A DNA stretch of 6,510 nt from Caulobacteraceae bacterium (GCA_025351125.1 JANXWN010000215.1:1-6510); one strand, 5' to 3'; positions 1 to 5,927 are shown, counted from the stretch's first letter. The notes: a model not told the origin generated them from the sequence alone. A program made the numbers and translations.

Positions 1-2
1 GC

Positions 3-467
3 GCGGCGCTCGGCGCGAAGGGCCGCTTTCATAAACTAGCGCCGGTGATCGATTCGACTTTCGATATTCCGCTGATGACCCGCATTGCCGTCGGCGCGCC
101 GTGGTCGACGCTGGCCGAAGCCGACCGCGCAGGGTTGATCAAAGGCTTCGCCCGTCTTTCGGCGGCCAGCTATGCGCACAATTTCGACGCCTTCGCGGGC
201 GAGAAATTCACGATCGAGTCTAAGGTCGATACCCGGGGTCCGGACAAAATCGTACAGTCGCATATTGTGCCGACCCACGGCGCGCCGACGGCTCTGACCT
301 ATCGGATGCGTCAGGGCGCCGACGGCTGGAAAATCGTCGATGTTTACTACGGCGCGATCAGCCAGCTGGCCACGCGCCACTCCGATTTCGCCGCTCCACT
401 GGCTTCCGGCGGCGCCAGGGGCTTGATCGCGCACCTGGACGTCTTGAGCGAAAAGCTGTTGAAGTAG
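3..467 (+). CDS. MlaC/HpnM-family lipid-transport periplasmic protein (3' part)
   Basis: This is the C-terminal 154 residues of a protein whose start lies before the window. The frame is open from base 3, so the internal GTG at 45 need not be the start. The sequence resembles the MlaC/Ttg2D family of periplasmic phospholipid-binding proteins. It fits best the hopanoid-associated HpnM branch, with a VIDSTFDIPLMTRIAVG stretch, a GWKIVDVYYGAIS segment and a tail of the ISQLATRHSDF type ending in a helical LIAHLDVLSEKLLK. Family members are secreted and carry lipids between inner and outer membranes; in hopanoid makers HpnM is tied to hopanoid trafficking. The signal peptide would be upstream and is not visible. 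The next gene follows after 28 bp on the same strand, so the two may be co-transcribed. The MlaC superfamily is fairly secure. The HpnM assignment is an inference, because no other hpn gene is in view. Confidence 0.75.
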   Translation, partial: AALGAKGRFHKLAPVIDSTFDIPLMTRIAVGAPWSTLAEADRAGLIKGFARLSAASYAHNFDAFAGEKFTIESKVDTRGPDKIVQSHIVPTHGAPTALTYRMRQGADGWKIVDVYYGAISQLATRHSDFAAPLASGGARGLIAHLDVLSEKLLK

Positions 468-495
468 GCTGTCCAAAACAGGGGAGCGACGGACT

Positions 496-1017
496 ATGGC
501 GATTTCACTCTATGACGCGACGGTCGCCAGTTTTGCGCAATCGCTGAACGCGGCGGTCGGATTTTTGGATAAAGGCTTGGCCCACTTCACGGCCAACGGC
601 GTCGATCTCAAAGAGGTGGTCGATACCCGTCTTTTTCCCAACATGCTGCCGTTTACGTTCCAGGTGCTATCGATCGCCCACCACACCGCTGGGGCCGTCG
701 CCGGCGTCAGGAAGGGCATGTTTTCACCCGACGCCACCTTGCCGTCCCTGACCTATCAAGATTTGCAAAAAGTCGTCGCCGACGCGGCGGCGGAGATCGC
801 CGCCTGTACACCCGACGAAATCAACGCCCTCGAAGGCAAGGACGTGTTGTTTGCGTTTGGCGAAATGAAAATGCCGTTCACGGCGGAAGGTTTTTTGTTG
901 TCGTTCTCCCTGCCCAATCTGCATTTCCACGCCACCACCGCCTATGACATTCTACGGATCAAAGGCGTGCCTCTGGGCAAGCGCGACTATATGGGCCGTC
1001 CGCGTCTGAAAGCTTAG
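496..1017 (+). CDS. DUF1993 domain-containing protein
   Basis: A complete 173-residue protein that matches the DUF1993 family by pattern over its full length. It has the N-terminal SLYDATVASFAQSL segment, a central IAHHTAGAVAG helix with H62 and H63, and the C-terminal signature PNLHFHATTAYDILR followed by GVPLGKRDYMG, with H143 and H145. The family is small, cytosolic and largely helical, with no established biochemical role. The spaced histidines recall DinB-like metal sites, but that is only a suggestion. The ATG at 496 is preceded by GGGGAG at 481-486, a reasonable ribosome-binding site. No signal peptide or membrane segment is visible. It lies 28 bp after the MlaC/HpnM-like gene and is followed by a strong hairpin, so it is probably the last gene of that unit. 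Any functional link to lipid transport is unproven. Confidence 0.85.
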   Translation: MAISLYDATVASFAQSLNAAVGFLDKGLAHFTANGVDLKEVVDTRLFPNMLPFTFQVLSIAHHTAGAVAGVRKGMFSPDATLPSLTYQDLQKVVADAAAEIAACTPDEINALEGKDVLFAFGEMKMPFTAEGFLLSFSLPNLHFHATTAYDILRIKGVPLGKRDYMGRPRLKA

Positions 1018-1035
1018 GGAGGCCCCTACCGCTCG

Positions 1036-1080
1036 GCCGACGCCCCTCACTGCATTCCTTGGGGCGACGGCTCTGTCTTT
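1036..1080 (+). terminator. Intrinsic terminator-like hairpin after the DUF1993 gene
   Basis: GCCGACGCCCC (1036-1046) can pair with GGGGCGACGGC (1061-1071). This gives six GC-rich pairs, one A-A mismatch and four further pairs around a 14-base loop. On the plus strand it is followed by the T-rich run TCTGTCTTT (1072-1080). It sits between two convergent genes, 19 bp after the DUF1993 stop. It probably ends the plus-strand unit. It may also act on the minus-strand operon, although there is no T run on that side. Confidence 0.6.
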
Positions 1081-1742
1081 CACGGAGATGGACTAGCGCG
1101 TTGCGCCAGCCCTGCCGCGATCTCGGCATTAAACGCCGCTACCGCCTCAGCCGGGCCGCCAGGATGGTTCCACACCCCCGCCGACACCGCCAAGAAGTCC
1201 GCGCCCGCCGCCGCCAGGACGCGAGCGCGGTCGACCGTGATTCCGCCGATGGCGACGCACGGGATCAACATGGTGTCCTGCCAGATGGTCAGAATCTCGC
1301 GATCGGGGCGATGGCTCGTCGCCTTGGTCTCGGTGGAAAAAAACGCCCCGAAGGCCACGTAATCGGCCCCGCCTTCGGCCGCGTCCATCGCCAGATGACG
1401 GCTGTCATGGCACGTGACGCCGATGATGCGATCGGAACCGATGATACGGCGCGCTTCGGCCAAGCTTGCGTCCATTTGGCCGATATGCACGCCGTCGCAA
1501 TCAAGGCGGGCGGCCAGATCGGGGCGATCGTTCAGGATCAGGGACACGCCGTGCGCGCGGCAAAGCGGCGAGATTGCATGCACCGCGGCTTCGATATGGG
1601 CGTCAGGCGCGTCTTTTTGGCGCACCTGCAAAGCGCCGACATCGCCGGCGGCCAAGGCGTTTTTTAGCGTGGCGGTGAAACCGGCGATATCGTCGATGAT
1701 GGGCGGGGTGATCAGATAGAGGCGGCATAGAGGAGGGCTCAT
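1080..1742 (-). CDS. thiE: Thiamine-phosphate synthase ThiE
   Basis: This 220-residue protein is a TIM-barrel thiamine-phosphate synthase. The family joins HMP diphosphate to the thiazole phosphate to give thiamine phosphate and diphosphate in the cytosol. The family motifs appear in order: LYLIT at 8-12, the QVRQKD strand at 39-44 (substrate and diphosphate contacts), LNDR at 70-73, GVHIGQMD at 84-91, IGVTCHD at 107-113, [15 protein letters not shown] at 126-140 (the diphosphate-binding T-x-T-K type loop), AIGGI at 164-168 and [11 protein letters not shown] at 181-191. The usual GVS serine is a conservative threonine (T110). Length is normal. The start codon overlaps the CoA-transferase stop as ATGA (1739-1742), which indicates translational coupling to that gene. 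This is odd company, since the upstream genes are acyl-CoA catabolic. No other thiamine gene and no TPP riboswitch is visible here. Confidence 0.95.
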   Translation of the reverse strand: MSPPLCRLYLITPPIIDDIAGFTATLKNALAAGDVGALQVRQKDAPDAHIEAAVHAISPLCRAHGVSLILNDRPDLAARLDCDGVHIGQMDASLAEARRIIGSDRIIGVTCHDSRHLAMDAAEGGADYVAFGAFFSTETKATSHRPDREILTIWQDTMLIPCVAIGGITVDRARVLAAAGADFLAVSAGVWNHPGGPAEAVAAFNAEIAAGLAQRASPSP

Positions 1743-2845
1743 CGCCAGTCTTCCCCCGCGTGTTCGTTTAACCGCGGCGCCCGCGAATCGATCTTCGCCG
1801 GTTCGTCGCGGAACTTGAGCGGCGTGCCGACGATTTCGGAACCCTCGGCGTCGAACATCAGCATGTCGCGGTCGCCCATCACCGGATCATCGAAACCCTC
1901 CTTCATGGTCCGTACCGGCGCCCAGCAAACATCGCGTCCGTCAAACCAAGCCTCCCATTGCGCGCGGCTACGGGCCAGAAACGTCTCGCGGAAAAAATCG
2001 CGCAACGGATATTGGCCCGGGCCGGGGGGCAGCTCGGCGTAGGGCAACAGATCGAGGCGACCCAATGCCGCCAACAAATTGCGCGCGAACTTTGTCTCCG
2101 AACCGCCCAAAACCAGCCATTGACCGTCCGCCGTTTCGTAAATCGCGTTCATCGCCTGACCGCCGCCGATCCGTTCGTGTTTGGGGACGTGCGGCGCGCC
2201 GTCGGCGAAAATCTTCGAGGTGACGTTAGGCGTCCACGCCAGCAGGCTGTCATACATCGAGACATCCAGATAGTCGCCGCGCCCGGTTTCACGCGCGCGC
2301 AGCAACGCCATCAGAACGCCGCTCAGAGCCGTCAGCGAGGACAGGGCGTCGGAGGCCACGAGGCCCGGCGGCGCGGGCTTGCCGTCGAAACCTTCCGTGA
2401 GGGCGACGGTTCCCGCCAGCGCCTGCACCGCCAAATCGTGCGCCGGACGCAGGCGATAGCGGCCGGTCTGTCCAAAGGCGCTAATCGAACAATAGACAAC
2501 TTTCGGATTGATGGCGGCGACAGCCTCATAGCCAACGCCCAAGCGATCGACGACGCCGGGCCGAAAAGCCTCGACCAACACATCCGCATGGCGCGCCAAA
2601 GCCGAAAACGTCGCCAGACCATCGGCGGATTTCAAATCAAGCTGGATCGAACGCTTGCCGCGATGAGTGTTGCGAAACCAGACCGCCGCGCCATTTTTCA
2701 CCCCGCCCAGGGCGCGGGTCGGTTCGCCGTCGCCCGCCGGTTCAATTTTGATCACATCCGCGCCGTGATCGGCCATCATCAGGGTCAGCATCGGCCCCGG
2801 CAGGTTCAGCGACAGGTCCAGGACCTTAACGCCCGCGAGTTTCAT
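1739..2845 (-). CDS. CaiB/BaiF family CoA-transferase or acyl-CoA racemase
   Basis: A 368-residue class III CoA-transferase family protein (CaiB/BaiF). It opens with [16 protein letters not shown] and GADVIKIEP. It then has the [20 protein letters not shown] and [16 protein letters not shown] blocks, and the later [13 protein letters not shown] and WAPVRTMKE blocks. D166 sits where formyl-CoA transferase has its catalytic aspartate. H136-D137, D166 and E250 also fall at the positions and spacing of the alpha-methylacyl-CoA racemase catalytic residues (His and Asp 30 apart). The sequence therefore allows either CoA transfer between carboxylates or epimerisation of 2-methylacyl-CoA. I prefer the ATG at 2845, which begins at the conserved N-terminus and lies 14 bp after the MaoC stop with an AGGGGG tract ahead. 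The frame is open to 2932, but that would add 29 unconserved residues overlapping the upstream gene. It is the third gene of the minus-strand operon. Confidence 0.88.
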   Translation of the reverse strand: MKLAGVKVLDLSLNLPGPMLTLMMADHGADVIKIEPAGDGEPTRALGGVKNGAAVWFRNTHRGKRSIQLDLKSADGLATFSALARHADVLVEAFRPGVVDRLGVGYEAVAAINPKVVYCSISAFGQTGRYRLRPAHDLAVQALAGTVALTEGFDGKPAPPGLVASDALSSLTALSGVLMALLRARETGRGDYLDVSMYDSLLAWTPNVTSKIFADGAPHVPKHERIGGGQAMNAIYETADGQWLVLGGSETKFARNLLAALGRLDLLPYAELPPGPGQYPLRDFFRETFLARSRAQWEAWFDGRDVCWAPVRTMKEGFDDPVMGDRDMLMFDAEGSEIVGTPLKFRDEPAKIDSRAPRLNEHAGEDWR

Positions 2846-2859
2846 CTCAATACCGCCCC

Positions 2860-3381
2860 CTAATAATGTCCAACGGTGTCTTCGACCGCCTGGCCGCGCG
2901 CGGGGATCAGCATCGAGCGCTTGAAGGAGCATACTGTTTTGCCACGTTGGTTCTTGCCGGTCGTGCGCACGGTGACGATGCCTTGACCCGGCCGCGACTT
3001 GCTTTCGCGCTTTTCCAGCACTTCGCTCTCGCCGTAGAGGGTGTCACCGGCGAACACCGGCGCGGTAAATTTGACCTCGTCCATACCTAGATTGGCGATG
3101 GTCTTTTGACTCACGTCGCTAACGCTCATGCCGATCAGCAGCGAGAGGGTATAGCTGCTGACCACGAGGTTTTGCTTGAACTCCGTCCCCTTGCCGAATT
3201 CAGCGTCGAAATGCAGCGGATGGGTGTTGAGGGTCAAAAGCGTAAAGAGGTGATTGTCGGACTCCAGCACCGTTTTGCCTGGCCGGTGCTCATAGACATC
3301 GCCGATCACGAAGTCGTCGTAATAGCGTCCAAAGGTCTCGCGATAACGCTGCGGACCGATCTCTTTCCAGTTTTGCACCAT
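2860..3381 (-). CDS. MaoC-like (hot-dog fold) acyl-CoA hydratase
   Basis: A 173-residue MaoC-type single hot-dog protein. Members add water to, or remove it from, enoyl- or hydroxyacyl-CoA. Visible blocks are GRYYDDFVIGDVYEHRPGKT (19-38), ESDNHLFTLLTLNTHPLHFD (40-59) for the active-site region, and the KFTAPVFAGDTLYGESEVLE strands (104-123). In classical R-specific hydratases this region reads G-D-x-N-P-x-H. Here it is L-N-T-H-P-L-H, so the usual aspartate position is Asn52 while His57 is kept. I recall this variant from the branch related to mesaconyl-, itaconyl- or methylmalyl-CoA-type hydratases, which is an inference. The ATG at 3381 is preferred. An in-frame TTG two codons earlier (3387) sits 5 nt after a GGGA and cannot be excluded. 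The gene is 18 bp after the SDR gene and 14 bp before the CaiB-type gene, so all three are very likely one operon. Confidence 0.87.
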   Translation of the reverse strand: MVQNWKEIGPQRYRETFGRYYDDFVIGDVYEHRPGKTVLESDNHLFTLLTLNTHPLHFDAEFGKGTEFKQNLVVSSYTLSLLIGMSVSDVSQKTIANLGMDEVKFTAPVFAGDTLYGESEVLEKRESKSRPGQGIVTVRTTGKNQRGKTVCSFKRSMLIPARGQAVEDTVGHY

Positions 3382-3399
3382 CGCCAAAAATATCCCGCG

Positions 3400-4182
3400 C
3401 TAGAAAATCGTGTAGCCGCCGTCGATGACGATGGCGTCGCCGGTGTGAAAGCGCGAGGCGTCGGACGCCAGGTAGACCGCTATGCCCGCGAAATCCTGCG
3501 GATCACCCCATCGACCCATCGGCACCCGACCGATGGCCTTTTCGTTGAAGGTATCCCACGCTTGCAGCCGGGCGGTCATGTTCGAGCGGATCCAGCCGGG
3601 CAAAATGGCGTTAGCGCGGATGCCGAACTTGGCGTGTTCGACCGCAATGCCTCTGATCAGGGCGATGACCCCGGCTTTGGTGGCGGCATAGGCCTCGTTG
3701 CGCGGGGCGCCGTGGATGGCCGACGTCGACGAGGTAACCAGCAGCGATCCGCCCGCGTCACCGTCCTTAGCGCGCGCCTTCATATGGGCGCAGGCCTCGC
3801 GAAAGGTCCAAAACACCGCGTCCAGGTTCACATTGGTGACGGCGCGCCAATCGTCGGTCGTGGTTTCCGAAAATGCGGCGCCGCCCCCGCCGACGCCCGC
3901 GTTGGCGGCGACGAAATCGAGCCGACCCATGGCGGCGATGGCGGCCTTCATGCCCGCGACCACGGCGGCTTCGTCGCCCACGTCCACCTTGCGCACCAAC
4001 AGCGGCACGCCATAGCCTTCCAGGGTCGTTTTCGCCACCGCGAGCCGTTCTTCGTTGCCGCCCCAAATGACCACACTCGCCCCCGCGGCGGCGAGGCCCT
4101 CGGCCATGCCCAAGCCGATACCGCTGTTACCGCCGGTGATCAAAGCGACCTTGCCGGCAAGATCAAAGGGTTTGAATGTCAC
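3400..4182 (-). CDS. SDR family NAD(P)-dependent oxidoreductase
   Basis: A 260-residue classical short-chain dehydrogenase/reductase. The cofactor-binding TGGNSGIG is at 16-23, followed by the NAG motif at 94-96, the structural N119 in NVNL, catalytic S152, Y165 and K169 (Y-A-A-T-K), the PG motif at 195-196, and the C-terminal GDAIVIDGGY. Such enzymes oxidise hydroxyacyl-CoA or other alcohols, or run in reverse. Given its neighbours a 3-hydroxyacyl-CoA dehydrogenase role is plausible but not shown. Cofactor preference is unclear, since the residues after strand 2 read IWGGNEERL with no diagnostic Asp. The start is a GTG at 4182 preceded by GAGGA with about 10 nt spacing, which makes the start convincing. 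It is the first gene of the minus-strand operon and is divergent from the acyl-CoA dehydrogenase gene across a 254 bp gap. Confidence 0.92.
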   Translation of the reverse strand: MTFKPFDLAGKVALITGGNSGIGLGMAEGLAAAGASVVIWGGNEERLAVAKTTLEGYGVPLLVRKVDVGDEAAVVAGMKAAIAAMGRLDFVAANAGVGGGGAAFSETTTDDWRAVTNVNLDAVFWTFREACAHMKARAKDGDAGGSLLVTSSTSAIHGAPRNEAYAATKAGVIALIRGIAVEHAKFGIRANAILPGWIRSNMTARLQAWDTFNEKAIGRVPMGRWGDPQDFAGIAVYLASDASRFHTGDAIVIDGGYTIF

Positions 4183-4271
4183 GAGCGGCGTTCCTCAGGG
4201 GGGTGTGCGCCCCATGAAGCGAAGCGACGCGCGGCGGTCAACCTCCCAGCGTAAAAACCTTGCCAAGATAT
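4183..4271. promoter_or_regulatory. Divergent promoter region for the SDR operon
   Basis: This unique-sequence stretch lies between the SDR start and the inverted-repeat element and must hold the promoter of the minus-strand operon, unless that lies in the repeat. On the minus strand a TTGACC (4241-4236) resembles a -35 box, but the hexamer 17 bases downstream, TTCATG, is a poor -10. A second -35-like TTGGCA (4266-4261) also lacks a good partner. GAGGA just upstream of the GTG start is the ribosome-binding site. No clear operator palindrome is seen. Any TetR- or GntR-type regulator is not encoded in this window. Confidence 0.35.
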
Positions 4272-4423
4272 CCTCCCTCCCCTTTATGGGGAAGGTCGAG
4301 ACGCAGCGTCGGGAAGCTGGGGCGGGGCTCTTGGAGCCACCACGGATGCCCGGTAAACGTCGCGGCAGGCCCCCACCCCGGTCGCTGCGCGACTCATTCC
4401 CACCCCATCAAGGGGGAGGGAGG
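4272..4423. repeat. Imperfect inverted-repeat intergenic element
   Basis: The left arm begins CCTCCCTCCCCTTTATGGGG (4272-4291). The right arm (4403-4423) read in reverse complement begins CCTCCCTCCCCCTTGATGGG, identical apart from one insertion and one substitution. The similarity continues inward, including GCAGCG at 4303-4308 matched by CGCTGC at 4383-4388, and GC-rich GGGGCGGGG against CCCCCACCCC. Each arm is therefore about 54 bases around a ~42 base centre. The inner left arm also holds a perfect hairpin, GGCTC (4326-4330) with GAGCC (4334-4338). The pattern resembles intergenic REP/MITE-like repeats I associate with alphaproteobacteria. Only one copy is in this window, so genome multiplicity is inferred. 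The right arm ends directly at the ribosome-binding region of the next gene. Confidence 0.65.
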
Positions 4424-4428
4424 AAGAG
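4417..4428 (+). promoter_or_regulatory. Ribosome-binding site supplied by the repeat arm
   Basis: AGGGAGGAAGAG lies 8 bases before the ATG at 4437 and is the Shine-Dalgarno tract for the acyl-CoA dehydrogenase. Its first seven bases belong to the right arm of the inverted repeat. It also fixes the start: the open frame runs back to 4260 through the repeat, but only the ATG at 4437 has this site and begins conserved sequence. Confidence 0.6.
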
Positions 4429-4436
4429 ATGAGACT

Positions 4437-5594
4437 ATGACCGACCCCGCCGACCACGCCGAGATTCGCGAATCCGTCCGCCGGCTTTGCGCTGATTTTC
4501 CGGGCTCGTATTGGCAAGCGAAGGACCGCACACGCGAATACCCGACCGAGTTTGTTCAAACCCTGACTCGCGAAGGCTTTCTCTCGGTTTTGATCCCGGA
4601 GGAATACGGGGGCGCAGGCCTTGGCCTGGGGGCGGCGACGGCCGTGCTGGAGGAAATCCACCGCTCTGGCTGCAACGGCGGCGCCTGCCACGCGCAAATG
4701 TACACCATGGGCACACTGCTCAAGCACGGCGCCACCGAGCAAAAAGAACGCTATCTGCCCCAGGTCGCCAGCGGTGAATTGCGTTTGCAAGCCTTTGGGG
4801 TCACCGAACCGACCAGCGGCACCGACACCACCCGCCTGACCACCTTCGCGCGACGGGACGGCGACCATTACGTCGTCAACGGCCAAAAAATCTGGATTAG
4901 CCGCGCCGAGCACAGCGATCTGATGGTCCTTCTGGTGCGCACCACCGCGCGCGAAGCCGCCGCGAAATCGTCCGACGGCATGAGTGTTTTGCTGGTGGAT
5001 ATGCGCGACGCGGTCGGCAAGGGCCTGACGATCCGGCCCGTGCGCACCATGCTCAACCATGCCACCACGGAATTGTTTTTCGACGATTTGAAGGTGCCGG
5101 TGACCCAGTTGATTGGCCAAGAGGGCAAGGGGTTTCGTTATATTTTGGACGGTATGAACGCCGAACGAATTCTGATCGCGTCGGAGTGCATCGGCGACGC
5201 CCGGTTTTTCATCGACCGCGCAAGCGCCTACGCCAAGGACCGCAGCGTGTTCGGCAGACCGATCGGTCAAAACCAAGGCGTTCAGTTCCCCATTGCGCGG
5301 GCCTATGTGCAACTCTGGGCCGCCGCCGAAATGGTCAATAAAGCTTCGGCGATGTACGACGCCGGCCTGCCATGTGGTTCCGAAGCCAACATGGCGAAGA
5401 TGCTGGCCTCCGAGGCTAGCTGGTTCGCCGCCGACATGTGCGTTCAGACCCACGGCGGCTTCGGCTTTGCCGAAGAATACGACATCGAACGCAAATTCCG
5501 TGAGACGCGCCTTTACCAAGTCGCACCGATCAGCACGAACTTGATTTTGAGCCACGTGGCGACGCACGTGCTGGGGCTGCCGAAGAGTTTTTGA
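4437..5594 (+). CDS. Acyl-CoA dehydrogenase
   Basis: A 385-residue FAD-dependent acyl-CoA dehydrogenase, which introduces the alpha-beta double bond and passes electrons to ETF. The helical N-terminal domain includes IPEEYGGAGLGLG (53-65). The middle beta-domain has AFGVTEPTSGTDTTRL (119-134) and YVVNGQKIWISRAEHSDLMV (145-164). The C-terminal domain has RSVFGRPIGQNQGVQFPIA (269-287) and QTHGGFGFAEEYDIERKFRE (337-356). The region where many relatives have catalytic Y-E-G-T reads A-P-I-S (363-366). A glutamate instead sits in GMNAERIL (E243), the helix G position used by isovaleryl-CoA and long-chain dehydrogenases. Length is normal. The substrate is unknown; a branched or short acyl-CoA is a guess from the divergent SDR, MaoC and CaiB genes. 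The ATG at 4437 has a strong purine-rich site. The open frame upstream to 4260 is read-through of the repeat. Confidence 0.93.
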   Translation: MTDPADHAEIRESVRRLCADFPGSYWQAKDRTREYPTEFVQTLTREGFLSVLIPEEYGGAGLGLGAATAVLEEIHRSGCNGGACHAQMYTMGTLLKHGATEQKERYLPQVASGELRLQAFGVTEPTSGTDTTRLTTFARRDGDHYVVNGQKIWISRAEHSDLMVLLVRTTAREAAAKSSDGMSVLLVDMRDAVGKGLTIRPVRTMLNHATTELFFDDLKVPVTQLIGQEGKGFRYILDGMNAERILIASECIGDARFFIDRASAYAKDRSVFGRPIGQNQGVQFPIARAYVQLWAAAEMVNKASAMYDAGLPCGSEANMAKMLASEASWFAADMCVQTHGGFGFAEEYDIERKFRETRLYQVAPISTNLILSHVATHVLGLPKSF

Positions 5595-5615
5595 GACAAA
5601 AACGGCACGAACCGT
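5587..5615 (+). other. Small dyads at the acyl-CoA dehydrogenase stop codon
   Basis: GTTTTTG (5587-5593) and CAAAAAC (5597-5603) form a perfect inverted repeat around AGA that includes the stop codon. Directly after it ACGG (5602-5605) can pair with CCGT (5612-5615). Both hairpins are weak: the first is A-T rich, the second has four pairs, and neither has a downstream T run. No convincing terminator is seen between this gene and cysD, so read-through is possible. Confidence 0.3.
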
Positions 5616-5811
5616 CTTGCCCAAACGCTTGTCGACGCCGCAATTTGCGTTTTGGCGCGAGCGGGTCTGGCGCCAAGGCTTGATCTCTGGAGCGGGGCTA
5701 TCGCGGCGCTGAGAATTTCTTGGACGATGCTTTTGGGGTGTCATAGTAGAATCGTTGAGCCTCCCGCCCAAATTTACGGGACAGGCCCACCGTTTTTGGC
5801 CGGGAGAGGTC
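5616..5811 (+). promoter_or_regulatory. Upstream region of cysD with dyads
   Basis: This non-coding stretch holds a perfect 7-base dyad, TTGGCGC (5652-5658) and GCGCCAA (5670-5676), separated by 11 bases, which could be an operator or hairpin. A possible weak promoter is TTGGAC (5720-5725) with CATAGT (5742-5747) at 16-base spacing; TAGAAT (5747-5752) is a better -10 but has no -35 at the right distance. Downstream, TCCCG (5762-5766) can pair with CGGGA (5777-5781) or, as CTCCCG (5761-5766), with CGGGAG (5801-5806). The second pairing would cover the GGGAG ahead of the ATG at 5812. I recognise no known sulfur-related riboswitch. Confidence 0.35.
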
Positions 5812-5922
5812 ATGTTTGACGAAATTGTCGCCGCTGCCGGCGCAGCGAACCTTGGGTTGGGCGAGGTTTTCCCTTTCCTCCCGTTCCGCCCGCAGCTTGC
5901 GACCACGATGTGGGGTTGTTGA
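5812..5922 (+). CDS. Possible leader ORF upstream of cysD (36 aa)
   Basis: An ATG at 5812 opens a 36-codon frame starting [20 protein letters not shown] and ending in Met-Trp-Gly-Cys before a TGA (5920-5922). It is preceded by GGGAGAGG (5802-5809), the best-looking ribosome-binding site in this intergenic region. The stop overlaps a TTG in the cysD frame and lies 5 bases before the GTG proposed as the cysD start. cysD lacks a good site of its own, so translation coupled to this ORF is plausible. Only one cysteine codon, the last, is present, so a classical cysteine-attenuation peptide is not clearly supported. The peptide has no recognisable domain, signal or membrane segment. It could be a chance ORF; conservation would decide. 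Confidence 0.4.
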   Translation: MFDEIVAAAGAANLGLGEVFPFLPFRPQLATTMWGC

Positions 5923-5927
5923 CTATC

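Noticed and set aside
1059..1667. A 202-codon plus-strand frame opposite thiE.
   Set aside because: It overlaps the terminator hairpin and is antisense to a complete ThiE with all family motifs.
1743..1800. A possible TPP riboswitch ahead of thiE.
   Set aside because: The sequence before thiE is the coding 3' end of the CaiB-type gene, and no THI-box core is seen.
1958..2863. A 301-codon plus-strand frame opposite the CaiB-type gene.
   Set aside because: Gln/Arg-rich antisense translation without motifs; the minus-strand frame has the full CaiB/BaiF pattern.
3106..4254. A 382-codon plus-strand frame opposite the SDR and MaoC genes.
   Set aside because: It covers the antisense of two genes with clear family motifs, and its translation shows no family pattern.
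4260..4436. An N-terminal extension of the acyl-CoA dehydrogenase to 444 residues.
   Set aside because: The extra residues are the translated inverted repeat (SPLWGR and SHPIKGEGG type strings), a common over-annotation. Conserved sequence and the ribosome-binding site support the ATG at 4437.
4429..4440. A three-codon minimal ORF (ATG AGA CTA TGA) overlapping the acyl-CoA dehydrogenase start as ATGA.
   Set aside because: Too short to distinguish from chance, and both ATGs would share the same purine tract, so it adds nothing testable from sequence alone.
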